A stretch of DNA of 64,000 nucleotides from Sulfurospirillum sp. Lineage in GTDB: Bacteria; Campylobacterota; Campylobacteria; Campylobacterales; Arcobacteraceae. Under the pieces are notes generated by a model. The model was not told where the DNA came from and made no database searches. It saw only the letters and a program-made list of their open reading frames with translations. The translations under genes and the position numbers were made by a program. The stretch covers positions 124,001 through 188,000 of the forward strand of contig JAKZMJ010000002.1 of assembly GCA_030491005.1 (NCBI GenBank), given 5' to 3'. Below are positions 1-8,333 of the stretch, in pieces (the first letter of the stretch is position 1; each line of letters starts with the position of its first letter).

Positions 1-786
1 ACTACTCCACAATTAGGACAAAAGAATATTGCAACAGAAGAATATAAAAAATCATCTACACCTCTTGTGAACTTTTGTAAAAATTCTACAAAAGTTATTC
101 TTGACTTGACTTCTTTACCAGCACATTACTCACTTGGTGAAAATAATAGTACTTTAATAGTGAATTTAGAAGCATGAAATGTTCCAAAAGAGAATATAAC
201 AAGAAATATTCCAGTTACTTGTCTGAACTTAGACAATAGTGTAAAATGAAATATTATATCTACAGAAACAAATATTATAAATGATGTATTTTATACAATT
301 ACAAAGTTAACTCTTCCAGTATCAATTACTAAAGGAGAAGATTATAAGGCAAGTATAACTTGAACAGACTTAGATGGAGTACCAAGTATATCTTATAAAG
401 TTTTAGATTCAAATGACAATAATACAACTTTAACTACAGGTTATATGAATTGTAATATAGATACAACTAATTCAAGTACTTCAACTTGTACAGTTTCAAT
501 AAGTTCATTAGAAGTAAATAACAATTTAAATTTTTCTTATAAAATAGAACCAGTAAAAACAGGAATAAAAGAACAAGCTAATATAATTTGAAATCAAAAA
601 TTTGAAGTGAAACCAGAACCAACTCCAGAACCAACACCAACACCAGAAGTAGTAGTTCCATACACGCTAACTTTAGATCATATTTCTGAAAAGACAGTAA
701 ATGATGATTGAGGTTATAATTCTAAATATGTAACTACGGTTACTTGAACAAATATAAAATCATGAGCAGTTTTTAATATAGATAAT

Positions 787-1878
787 TGTCAAGTTTCACC
801 ACGTTGTACCATTCCAAAAACAATATCTTGAAACACATCTGGTAAAATCTTAAATATTTCAGGTTTCGTTTGAAACCAACTTTGAACTGCATTAAATGGA
901 GTTCTGACTTTTAATTCTTTTCTTAAAGAACCATGTCTTCTATTGAAGTTGTAGTATATCAAAAATTTATTTAAATCTTTTTTAACATCATCTATATTTT
1001 CATAGTCTTGGGCTTTGATTGTAGCATTTTTAATAGTTCCGTTTACTCTTTCTACCATTCCATTGGTTTGTGGTGTATATGGAGCTGTTAGTCTATGTTC
1101 TATACTATCTTCTTTACATTCTACATCAAACTTGTGATTACCACTTACAATTCCTTTGCCTCTTGCCCATTTATCTGTAAATTCCAATCCATTATCTGTT
1201 AAAATATGAGTTAAGTAAAAAGGAAAAAACTCTTTACAAACTTTTAGAAATTCAACTGCATTATTAGATGATTTGTTTTTATACACTTTGTAATATAGTA
1301 GCCTTGTAGCTCTGTCTATTGCTACAAATAGATAAAACTTTTGTTTATCAAACTTTGGTAAATAGGTTACATCTATATGCAAATATCCAGGTTCGTATTC
1401 TTTAAATTTCTTTGCTTTTTCTTTTTGTTCTTGTGGGACTCTATTTATATCAAATGCTTTTAGAGTTCTATAGATATTACTTCTATTTGCATTTGGGATA
1501 ATATCAACCATTGTATCTACTAGGTCATCTAGTTCCATCCAAGTCATTGTTCTAACTACTTTTATTAACTCTTTTTCTAAAGATGTTAAAGTTGTTTTTA
1601 TATTATGTGGTCTTGAACTTTTATCTTCAATAAAATCCCTATCTTTCCATTTAGAGATAGTTTTAATATTTAGATTATAATTATTTGCTAATTCAACATT
1701 TGTTAAATTAGATTTCTGTATTATTTCTCTTATGTGCTGGTTTGTTCTAGCATTAGAGTGATAGGTTTGTGACATATTTTAAATCCTTATGTGTTGTAAA
1801 GATTTTACACTTATGTTGTTTAATCTATCACTTTCTTATTTATGAAACTAGGCAACCATAACGTGGTGAAACTGGACA
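787..1878 (-). mobile_element. IS481-family insertion sequence, copy A
   Basis: The 1092-bp element is bounded by inverted repeats TGTCAAGTTTCACCACGTT (left) and TGTCCAGTTTCACCACGTT (right, complement). It is flanked by a perfect 6-bp duplication GATAAT at 781-786 and 1879-1884. It interrupts the UGA-recoded gene and removing it restores that frame. Copy B at 13273-14364 has the same length and is nearly identical. The intact duplication indicates a direct, fairly recent transposition into this site. Confidence 0.93.
789..1775 (-). CDS. IS481-family transposase (copy A)
   Basis: A 328-residue DDE transposase that cuts and joins the ends of its own element. An N-terminal helix-turn-helix region (residues about 10-60, with ISKWKDRD) precedes an integrase core. 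The core carries the catalytic triad in HIDVTY (about 133), LTDNGLEF (about 194) and NGMVERVNGT (Glu about 243). The stop codon TGA lies inside the left inverted repeat. It appears intact and ends at a standard TGA although it sits inside a gene that uses TGA as sense, so the IS uses a different code from its surroundings. It differs from copy B at only a few residues (for example V/T and M/I near residue 85-88). Confidence 0.93.
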   Translation of the reverse strand: MSQTYHSNARTNQHIREIIQKSNLTNVELANNYNLNIKTISKWKDRDFIEDKSSRPHNIKTTLTSLEKELIKVVRTMTWMELDDLVDTMVDIIPNANRSNIYRTLKAFDINRVPQEQKEKAKKFKEYEPGYLHIDVTYLPKFDKQKFYLFVAIDRATRLLYYKVYKNKSSNNAVEFLKVCKEFFPFYLTHILTDNGLEFTDKWARGKGIVSGNHKFDVECKEDSIEHRLTAPYTPQTNGMVERVNGTIKNATIKAQDYENIDDVKKDLNKFLIYYNFNRRHGSLRKELKVRTPFNAVQSWFQTKPEIFKILPDVFQDIVFGMVQRGET

Positions 1879-2253
1879 GATAATAATATTAATGGCGCAA
1901 TTTCTATTTCTTCTACAGGAACAATTAGGCGGAAATGAAATGAGGTGAGTGATGAGTGGGTTATGATTAGTGGTAGCGTAAGCAACCCAGATGGTAAAAA
2001 AGCGACATTTTCATTTATTTTAAATATTAAGTACTACCATATAATTAAACATAACTTATATGCTCTTCAAACAAAGTAATTCAGTATCTAATAACTGCTC
2101 TTTTAAAGTATTAAAATTAATAAAATATTCATCTTTGCCAGTTCCATAATTAGCAAATATCTTTTTTACATATTCTAGTAAGTTATCATAACTCAAATAA
2201 GCAGTATATTCAATCCAATAATACTTCATAAACTTCCATAGTATTTCAATAGT

Positions 2254-3636
2254 GGGCACCTCTAAAAATAGACAAAAAATCACATAATTTTCAAATACTT
2301 AGAAAATCATAAAATAAGTCTTTTATTTAATCCAAATAAATTTACAAATAACTCTCTATAAAGCTATTATTTAAAGCATTTGATACCACTATTTAGCTAT
2401 AATTACAACATAAATTATTATAAAAAGTGAGTATATTATGGCAGGATTATTTGATTATGAGTTTCAGCTAGAAAAGATTAAAAAGCATCAACCACCTTTA
2501 CAAAAGTTAAATGAAATTATTGATTGGGAATTATTTAGACAACCTATTGAAGAATCATTAATGAAAGAAGATAAAAAAAGTAATGCTGGTAGGAAACCAT
2601 ATGATAAACTTTTAATGTTCAAAATAATTATACTTCAAAGATACTACAATTTATCGGATGAACAAACAGAGTTTCAAATCAAAGATAGATTATCTTTTAT
2701 GAATTTTCTAGGTCTCCAAATAGGTGATAATGTACCTGATAGAAATACAATTTGGCTATTTAAAGAAGAACTAAAAGAGAAAGATTTATCAAAAAAACTA
2801 TTTGATATTTTTACTGCTAAACTTTTATCTAATGGTGTTATTGCTAAAGAGGGAACACTTGTAGACGCTAGCTTCATCAAAGTACCTAAGCAAAGAAATA
2901 AAAGGCAAGATAATGCTGATATTAAAAAAGGTGCTATTCCTTTAGAGTTTGGAAAGAATAAAAATAAATTAGCTCAAAAAGATATAGATGCCAGATGGGT
3001 TACCAAGTATAAAACTAGAGAATTTGGATATAAAAATCATATATCAGTTGATCAAAAAACTAAAGTAATATCTACTTATACTGTAACACCCTCATCAACT
3101 CATGATTCACAAGTAATTAAAGAACTTATCAATGAAGATGATACTACATTGTATGCTGATTCAGCATACAAATCAAAAGAGATAGAAGACTATCTTCAAA
3201 AAAATAATGTAAACTCAAAAGTTATCAATCGAGCATATAGAAATAAACCACTTACTAATGCTCAACACAAACTCAATCATAAATATTCAAAAACTAGAGT
3301 AAGAGTAGAACATATATTTGGAACATTCACAACCTCTATGAATAAAGCTCTATCTTTAAAAGCTATTGGCATTGATAGGATTAAATCCCTAACAGGACTT
3401 TTAAATCTTACTTATAACTTTATACGATATGAACAATTAGTAAGGTTAAAAAATATACCAATTATGAAAAGTTGATAATATATCAACAAAATAGTGAATA
3501 TTATCACTATTTCAAGAGTAAATTATAGATAATTTATAGTTGAAATTGTCATATTTTCTCAAATAAAATTTATATTCTGATATTTTTTAATAAATATTTG
3601 GAAAGTGGTTTTTAAATGCTATTTTTAGAGGTTCCC
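2254..3636 (+). mobile_element. IS5-family insertion sequence (type A)
   Basis: Terminal inverted repeats GGGCACCTCTAAAAATAG (left) and GGGAACCTCTAAAAATAG (right, complement) bound 1383 bp. A TAGT is present on both sides (2250-2253 and 3637-3640). The empty site in the other IS630 copy (15890-15905) reads AATAATATTT, supporting a 4-bp duplication. One intact transposase is inside. A truncated left end of a related element is at 19540-19632. Confidence 0.87.
2438..3475 (+). CDS. IS5-family transposase (type A)
   Basis: A 345-residue DDE transposase. The N-terminal DUF772-like region (about 25-105) carries the characteristic RKPYDKLLMFKIIILQ stretch. The catalytic motifs follow: GTLVDASF (Asp about 143), LYADSAYKS (about 241) and VRVEHIFGTF (Glu about 286). 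It is preceded by an AAAAAGTGAG-type weak ribosome site and lies intact between the element ends. The family mobilises its own DNA by cut-and-paste. It is unlike the 417-residue IS5-family protein at 16697 in length and ends. Confidence 0.92.
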   Translation: MAGLFDYEFQLEKIKKHQPPLQKLNEIIDWELFRQPIEESLMKEDKKSNAGRKPYDKLLMFKIIILQRYYNLSDEQTEFQIKDRLSFMNFLGLQIGDNVPDRNTIWLFKEELKEKDLSKKLFDIFTAKLLSNGVIAKEGTLVDASFIKVPKQRNKRQDNADIKKGAIPLEFGKNKNKLAQKDIDARWVTKYKTREFGYKNHISVDQKTKVISTYTVTPSSTHDSQVIKELINEDDTTLYADSAYKSKEIEDYLQKNNVNSKVINRAYRNKPLTNAQHKLNHKYSKTRVRVEHIFGTFTTSMNKALSLKAIGIDRIKSLTGLLNLTYNFIRYEQLVRLKNIPIMKS

Positions 3637-4073
3637 TAGTATTTAATTGTGGTGAGTATGGTGGTAAATACAATAGTGTTAATCCACGATTAGACCATTT
3701 GGATAAATTAGCTTTAAACTTCTTACTTTTATGATAACTAGCATTATCAAGAATAACTACTGTTGGCTTTGTAAGTATTAAAGTAAAATCATCAAATACT
3801 TCTATAACTTTATTACTATTAACTCTTCCATCTGCTATATATGATTTTAAAGTACCATTTCTACTAAGAAAACCTAAAACATTTATTCTTTTTATGGATA
3901 GTGTTTTAACTTGTGCTGTGTTATTTACTTCTGACCATAAATAAGGACAATTAGAAGTTGGTGAGAAACCACTTTCATCAAATCTAAATATATCTATCTT
4001 TCCTTTAGACTCTAGCTTCTCATATTGTATAATCTTTTGAACTTTTTGATTATATAACTTTTGATCAGGTTTT

Positions 4074-4499
4074 TTAGGAGGAACTTTTTTTACTCGAGTC
4101 CAACTTAATTTGCAGATTTTTTAAAAATTTTCTCATTGTTTCATTTGATACTTTTATATTATATTTATCTCTAATTTTAGCATTAACTATGGGTACTGAT
4201 GGACAGTTTATAGCTATTGCTTTTACATCATCAATATTTAAATCTCTAAGTGGAGATTTTCTACCACGACCAGACTTTTCATGTAAACTTTGTATACCAT
4301 CTTTTTTAAAGTTTCTAAACCATTTCCATATAGCTTGATGCTTTAAATCTAATAATTCAACTATCTCATTTACTGTTTTACCTTTATAGCTTAACAGTAT
4401 TGTTTCTGCTCTTTTTCTTGCTCTAAATTTATCATTATATTTAATGATATTTTCTAGTTCTATTATTGTTTTTGGTGTTAAGTTTATTATATTTTTCAT
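4074..4499 (-). CDS. IS630 transposase, N-terminal DNA-binding half (copy A)
   Basis: 141 residues containing the paired helix-turn-helix domains of IS630 transposases (ARKRAETILLSYKG, AIWKWFRNFKKDG, ETMRKFLKNL), which bind the element's ends. The frame closes at a TAA just after an A7 run (complement of 4085-4091), while the catalytic half continues in another register. Homology-style reading puts the true junction near an A6 run (complement of 4117-4122). Full-length transposase would need +1 frameshifting or transcriptional slippage. Confidence 0.85.
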   Translation of the reverse strand: MKNIINLTPKTIIELENIIKYNDKFRARKRAETILLSYKGKTVNEIVELLDLKHQAIWKWFRNFKKDGIQSLHEKSGRGRKSPLRDLNIDDVKAIAINCPSVPIVNAKIRDKYNIKVSNETMRKFLKNLQIKLDSSKKSSS

Positions 4500-4596
4500 G
4501 CTGTATTATAGCATAATTATCTTTAATTACTTGTTAGTTTAGTGTATTTATTGAGTTATTTTTAAATTGTTGGTAGTACTTATTGATGTTTTTTAA

Positions 4597-4630
4597 AAAA
4601 TATTAGATTTTAATCTAATATTTTTTTTAT
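4597..4630. terminator. Bidirectional hairpin between two convergent recoded genes
   Basis: AATATTAGATT pairs with AATCTAATATT around a short loop, followed by an eight-T run on the plus strand and preceded by an A-run that is a T-run on the other strand. It sits immediately after the TAA of the plus-strand recoded gene and contains the TAA (4610-4612) of the minus-strand recoded gene. This is the expected place for a shared rho-independent terminator. The intact junction shows that the recoded genes keep their native arrangement. Confidence 0.75.
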
Positions 4631-6139
4631 TATGAAATATTCTATTTTATATAAATCTATACTTAATATATTAATATTATTATATATTCAATATCAAAGT
4701 TTAACATTTTTATTAATTATATTTTTAAAAGTATATTTATATATATTTGTTTTTAGTTTACTTATATTTTTTTTATTTTTATCTTGAATTCTAATAAAAG
4801 TTCAGAGTCACATTGTAGGTGATTTATTGGTTTGTAAAAAACGCCCATTTTGTATAGCTCATATTTGGATTATATATCAAATATTATCATCTGTTTTAAA
4901 TTTTATATTTACTTCTAAATCTCATGAATAATTATTTAATATTCAAGTGCTAGTTACTGAAACTACACATTTCGTATTTTTTCAATCCCACTCTTGATTT
5001 CACTCTAATGTTCCTATCATACACGCTGGAGTATTTTCTGAGAATTTTTGTAGTTTTTGATTTATTTTTACACCACTTTTTTTAAAATCTGGTATTTTAT
5101 TTTGTAATATTCTTGTGCTTTTTTTATTTCTTCAATATTTTTTTATAAGATTATTATTTTTTATTTTTATACTTTTTCAGGCTTTTATAAGTGCTATAGA
5201 TTTATTTTTTTGAATTTTATTTGTTTTATTATTATTTGTTTCTAATATTTCTATACTTCATTTTAAAACTACTATTTCTGTATCTATAGCTTTATCAACA
5301 TTTACTCAAAATATTGTTCATCTTACAGCTGCGGTTACATCGCTTGTGTGAATCTCAAAATATGATTCTGGGTCAAGTTTGCTTGCTTTTGTCCAAATGG
5401 TACCTGCTTTTAAAAAAAGCTTTATGTGTGTTACTAGATTTGTATCAGAAGGGAAGTCTGCTTCGCTTAAGACTATTGTTGAGTTTTTTTCAAGAATTGA
5501 AACTGACCCATCTGAAAAATAAAGCTCTAAGGATTTATTTGAATTTGTTGTTATCTCATCTCATTTAAAATATATTTTTCCATATTGGTCTGTTACTGTA
5601 AATATTTTTTCATCAGGATTATAAGGGAGATTTGGTCATTTATTTATTACAAATTTAGGACTATTATATGATCTAATTAAATTGTAAGGACCTTCTTCAG
5701 CTGTATAATTTCAATCAACTTTTGCTATTACTGCACCGTTTTTATCTGAAATAATTCAAGCTATTTCATACTCTTTTGATGATTTTGTTATACCATATGA
5801 ATAATATTGATTTGTTCTAGGGTCAAGTGGAGTTATGTCCAAAAATCATTTGGCTATAGTATTTTCAGTTATTTTACCATATATTCCAAAAGTATCTATA
5901 TCCGAAAAACCATGAGAATAACTACCATCTCTTTGAAATGTATTATTATTTCATTCTGGGATAGGTAAATCTCTAGTTTCTATTAAAGAATTCAGAGCAT
6001 TATTTATAGTTAATATATCAGATAACACAGCAGAATTATTTCTGTTATCTTGCATATTTTGAGTAGCTGAGTATCAAACGACAGACAATAGTGCAATTAT
6101 AGAAATAACTATTATTATTTCTACAAGTGAAAAAATTAA
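4610..6139 (-). pseudogene. UGA-recoded type IV pilin-like / FecR-domain protein, 5' end missing
   Basis: One minus-strand frame runs from 6139 to the TAA at 4610-4612 with 22 in-frame TGA codons, two TGG and no internal TAA or TAG. Read with TGA as glycine it starts FSLVEIIIV, a class III/IV pilin N-terminus with Glu at mature position 5, then GYSATQNMQDN. Mid-protein (about residues 215-300) is a FecR domain: DGSVSILEKNSTI, AAVRGTIFGVNV, IVVLKGSIEI. Three of its conserved glycines are TGA. The tail continues for about 170 residues with LEGNQEWDGK and GYIIQIGAIQNG. The leader peptide and start codon are missing: TAA occurs two codons before FSLVE, so the gene is cut at about 6135. Glycine rather than tryptophan is required by the motifs. 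Confidence 0.88.
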
Positions 6140-6187
6140 TTAAGCTAAAGCTTAATAAACAAAAGATAACATAGCTCCACATAAAAA

Positions 6188-6282
6188 GTGGGTATAGTGT
6201 AATGGCTTAGCACACCAGTCTCCGAGGCTGGACAGAAGATGACCAATTTTCAGAATGGGTTCGATTCCCATTGCCCTCGCCA
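6188..6282 (+). tRNA. tRNA-like sequence, anticodon CCG (Arg), probably degenerate
   Basis: A cloverleaf can be drawn. The anticodon arm is CCAGT-CTCCGAG-GCTGG with anticodon CCG. The T arm is ATGGG-TTCGATT-CCCAT, and the encoded end is G-CCA. The acceptor stem (GTGGGTA against TGCCCTC) has a T-T mismatch and a G-T pair. The variable region is unusually long at about 23 bases for an arginine tRNA. It may be a pseudogene or a partly rebuilt copy. A shortened relative lies at 11173-11213, so the pair brackets the nuclease array. The anticodon is not UCA, so it is not a UGA-glycine suppressor. Confidence 0.45.
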
Positions 6283-6344
6283 AAATATTACCAATCGTGC
6301 ATATTTTAATAATATATTAAGTATATTATGGATAATAACTTAGC

Positions 6345-6350
6345 TATAAT
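6345..6350 (+). promoter_or_regulatory. -10 element upstream of the nuclease array
   Basis: TATAAT, 32 bases before the first ATG of the five-gene array, in a very AT-rich stretch with no clear -35. The later copies have only a 19-bp spacer without such a box, so this may serve the whole array. Confidence 0.4.
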
Positions 6351-6381
6351 ATATAACAAAAGAAAATATAAAAGGTAATAA

Positions 6382-7332
6382 ATGAAATTCGTAGACCCAA
6401 AAAATGACTTAGCATTTAAAAAGATATTTGGAAATGAAAATAAAAAAGAAATATTAATATCTTTTTTAAATTCTGTCTTAGATTTCAAAGATGAAAAAAC
6501 TATAGTAGAAGTAACTTTAGATAATCCTTACCAATTACCTGATATAAAAGAATTAAAAGAAACTATCTTAGATATAAAAGCTAGAAATAAAAATGGAGAT
6601 AAATTCATAGTAGAAATGCAAAAAAAAGATTTAAGTGATTTTGATAAAAGAAGTTTATACTATACTTCTAAAGCTTATGTATCTCAAATACAAAAAGGTG
6701 AAGAGCTAAAAAACCTTAAAAAAGTATATTATATAGCAATACTTAATTTTAATATGTTTGATAATAAAAACTATATATCAAGACACCTAATCATAAATCA
6801 AGAAACAACTACTCAAGACCTAAAAGATTTTGAATTTACTTTTATAGAACTTAAAAAGTTCAATACTAAATTAGAAGACTTAAACTCTACAATAGATAAA
6901 TGGATATACTTTATTAATAATGCTTCAAAGTTTGATTTAATACCAAAAGAATATGAAGATATAAAAGAATTCCAAGAAGCATTTGAAATAGCAAATAAGT
7001 TTTCATGGAATCAAAAAGAATTGGATTATTATGATTCTATGGATTTAAGACAAGCAGATGATAAAAATGCTCTTGATACAGCCGAACAAAAGGGTGTAAA
7101 AAAAGGTATAAAAAAAGGCATTGAGCAAGGCATTGAACAAGGCATTGAACAAGGCATTGAACAAGGCATTGAACAAGGTATTGAACAAGGTATTGAACAA
7201 GGTATTGAACAAGGAAAACTTAAAGAAAAATTAGAAATAGCTAAAAACTTATTAGATATTCTTGATAATGAAACTATAGCTATTAAAACAGGATTATTAA
7301 TACAACAAATCAAAGATTTAAGAAAATGTTAA
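6382..7332 (+). CDS. Rpn/PD-(D/E)XK nuclease-family protein, tandem copy 1 (8 GIEQ repeats)
   Basis: 316 residues of the PD-(D/E)XK nuclease family often annotated as transposase (Rpn type, PF12784-like). The start KFVDPKNDLAFKKIFG and the core ILDIKARNKNGDKFIVEMQ (about residues 62-81) carry the Asp and Glu-x-Gln signature. Relatives in E. coli (RpnA-E) are DNA endonucleases that raise RecA-independent recombination. The C-terminal part (about 240-277) is a run of 4-residue Gly-Ile-Lys-Lys / Gly-Ile-Glu-Gln repeats, probably helical, then a conserved tail AIKTGLLIQQIKDLRKC. The ribosome site AAAAGG is 6 bases before ATG. It is the first of five copies separated by 19 bp. Confidence 0.88.
   Translation: MKFVDPKNDLAFKKIFGNENKKEILISFLNSVLDFKDEKTIVEVTLDNPYQLPDIKELKETILDIKARNKNGDKFIVEMQKKDLSDFDKRSLYYTSKAYVSQIQKGEELKNLKKVYYIAILNFNMFDNKNYISRHLIINQETTTQDLKDFEFTFIELKKFNTKLEDLNSTIDKWIYFINNASKFDLIPKEYEDIKEFQEAFEIANKFSWNQKELDYYDSMDLRQADDKNALDTAEQKGVKKGIKKGIEQGIEQGIEQGIEQGIEQGIEQGIEQGIEQGKLKEKLEIAKNLLDILDNETIAIKTGLLIQQIKDLRKC
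7117..7212 (+). repeat. 12-bp coding minisatellite, 8 units (copy 1)
   Basis: Eight in-frame 12-bp units GGYATTGARCAA encoding GIEQ: five with GGC then three with GGT, the first with GAG. The unit length is a multiple of three, so slippage changes length without breaking the frame. Confidence 0.95.
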
Positions 7333-7351
7333 ATAATATAAAAGGTAATAA

Positions 7352-8314
7352 ATGAAATTCGTAGACCCAAAAAATGACTTAGCATTTAAAAAGATATTTG
7401 GAAATGAAAATAAAAAAGAAATATTAATATCTTTTTTAAATTCTGTCTTAGATTTCAAAGATGAAAAAACTATAGTAGAAGTAACTTTAGATAATCCTTA
7501 CCAATTACCTGATATAAAAGAATTAAAAGAAACTATCTTAGATATAAAAGCTAGAAATAAAAATGGAGATAAATTCATAGTAGAAATGCAAAAAAAAGAT
7601 TTAAGTGATTTTGATAAAAGAAGTTTATACTATACTTCTAAAGCTTATGTATCTCAAATACAAAAAGGTGAAGAGCTAAAAAACCTTAAAAAAGTATATT
7701 ATATAGCAATACTTAATTTTAATATGTTTGATAATAAAAACTATATATCAAGACACCTAATCATAAATCAAGAAACAACTACTCAAGACCTAAAAGATTT
7801 TGAATTTACTTTTATAGAACTTAAAAAGTTCAATACTAAATTAGAAGACTTAAACTCTACAATAGATAAATGGATATACTTTATTAATAATGCTTCAAAG
7901 TTTGATTTAATACCAAAAGAATATGAAGATATAAAAGAATTCCAAGAAGCATTTGAAATAGCAAATAAGTTTTCATGGAATCAAAAAGAATTGGATTATT
8001 ATGATTCTATGGATTTAAGACAAGCAGATGATAAAAATGCTCTTGATACAGCCGAACAAAAGGGTGTAAAAAAAGGTATAAAAAAAGGCATTGAGCAAGG
8101 CATTGAACAAGGCATTGAACAAGGCATTGAACAAGGTATTGAACAAGGTATTGAACAAGGTATTGAACAAGGTATTGAACAAGGTATTGAACAAGGAAAA
8201 CTTAAAGAAAAATTAGAAATAGCTAAAAACTTATTAGATATTCTTGATAATGAAACTATAGCTATTAAAACAGGATTATTAATACAACAAATCAAAGATT
8301 TAAGAAAATGTTAA
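7352..8314 (+). CDS. Rpn/PD-(D/E)XK nuclease-family protein, tandem copy 2 (9 GIEQ repeats)
   Basis: 320 residues. The first 240 residues are identical to copy 1, including the DIKARNKNGDKFIVEMQ nuclease core and the stretch up to AEQKGVKKGIKKG. It differs by one additional GIEQ unit and has the same KLKEK tail as copies 1 and 4. The 19-bp spacer with AAAAGG before it duplicates the one before copy 1, as expected for tandem duplication of a gene-plus-leader unit of about 970 bp. The same endonuclease or recombination role is inferred from the family; activity is unproven. Confidence 0.87.
   Translation: MKFVDPKNDLAFKKIFGNENKKEILISFLNSVLDFKDEKTIVEVTLDNPYQLPDIKELKETILDIKARNKNGDKFIVEMQKKDLSDFDKRSLYYTSKAYVSQIQKGEELKNLKKVYYIAILNFNMFDNKNYISRHLIINQETTTQDLKDFEFTFIELKKFNTKLEDLNSTIDKWIYFINNASKFDLIPKEYEDIKEFQEAFEIANKFSWNQKELDYYDSMDLRQADDKNALDTAEQKGVKKGIKKGIEQGIEQGIEQGIEQGIEQGIEQGIEQGIEQGIEQGKLKEKLEIAKNLLDILDNETIAIKTGLLIQQIKDLRKC
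8087..8194 (+). repeat. 12-bp coding minisatellite, 9 units (copy 2)
   Basis: Nine in-frame GIEQ units, four with GGC then five with GGT. The different GGC/GGT split from copy 1 (5+3) shows that units were gained and lost inside the tract, not only at an edge. Confidence 0.95.
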
Positions 8315-8333
8315 ATAATATAAAAGGTAATAA

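Larger units (their letters stand above)
2056..4079 (-). pseudogene. IS630 transposase, DDE half, split by IS insertion (copy A)
   Basis: Read on the minus strand from about 4079 to 3637 and again from 2249 to 2056. This is the catalytic DDE half of an IS630-type transposase: FRFDESGF, then VVILDNASYH, then LPPYSPQLN, with the final Glu-bearing IEILWKF segment after the insertion. The frame has no start codon of its own upstream and lies in a different register from the N-terminal half. It would therefore be made only as a frameshifted fusion. In this copy the IS5-family insertion at 2254-3636 destroys the product. Confidence 0.8.
2030..4580 (-). mobile_element. IS630-family insertion sequence, copy A, interrupted by an IS5-family element
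   Basis: Inverted ends AGTACTACCA (2030-2039) and TGGTAGTACT (4571-4580) are flanked by TA (2028-2029 and 4581-4582), the target duplication typical of IS630/Tc1. The element lies in the last codons of the UGA-recoded gene; removing it rejoins the frame to its TAA stop. Its transposase DDE half is itself split by an IS5-family element at 2254-3636. A near-identical relative at 15679-18333 is split at a different place by a different element. Confidence 0.9.
1..4596 (+). pseudogene. UGA-recoded surface-type protein gene (3' part), split by two IS elements
   Basis: Frame 1 is open from base 1 to 786 with seven in-frame TGA codons and no TAA or TAG. It resumes at 1885-2029 (one more TGA, one TGG) and at 4583-4596, ending in TAA. 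Removing the IS481 with one GATAAT copy and the IS630 with one TA copy gives one continuous 945-base frame, so these are fragments of a single gene whose 5' end lies outside the window. TGA is read as glycine (code 25), by analogy with the neighbouring recoded gene. The product is Ser/Thr/Asn-rich with a Pro-Glu-Thr linker (PEPTPEPTPTPE) near residue 205, as in cell-surface proteins of candidate-phyla bacteria. No function is recognised. In a standard-code host it could not be translated. Confidence 0.85.

Noticed and set aside
4632-4931. A 99-residue plus-strand membrane-like frame in code 25
   Set aside because: It contains only one TGA and lies wholly opposite the longer minus-strand recoded gene, whose TGA codons fall at sensible glycine positions. 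I treat it as a shadow.
5314-5568. Leu-rich plus-strand frame
   Set aside because: It is the reverse of the recoded FecR gene and has no ribosome site.
1-6139. Mycoplasma-type code (UGA = Trp) or selenocysteine for the TGA codons
   Set aside because: FecR and pilin motifs need glycine, TGG is also used, and there are too many TGA codons for selenocysteine. TAA ends the frames normally.
6188-6282. A suppressor tRNA that could decode UGA as glycine in this host
   Set aside because: The anticodon is CCG, not UCA, and the fold is partly degenerate.
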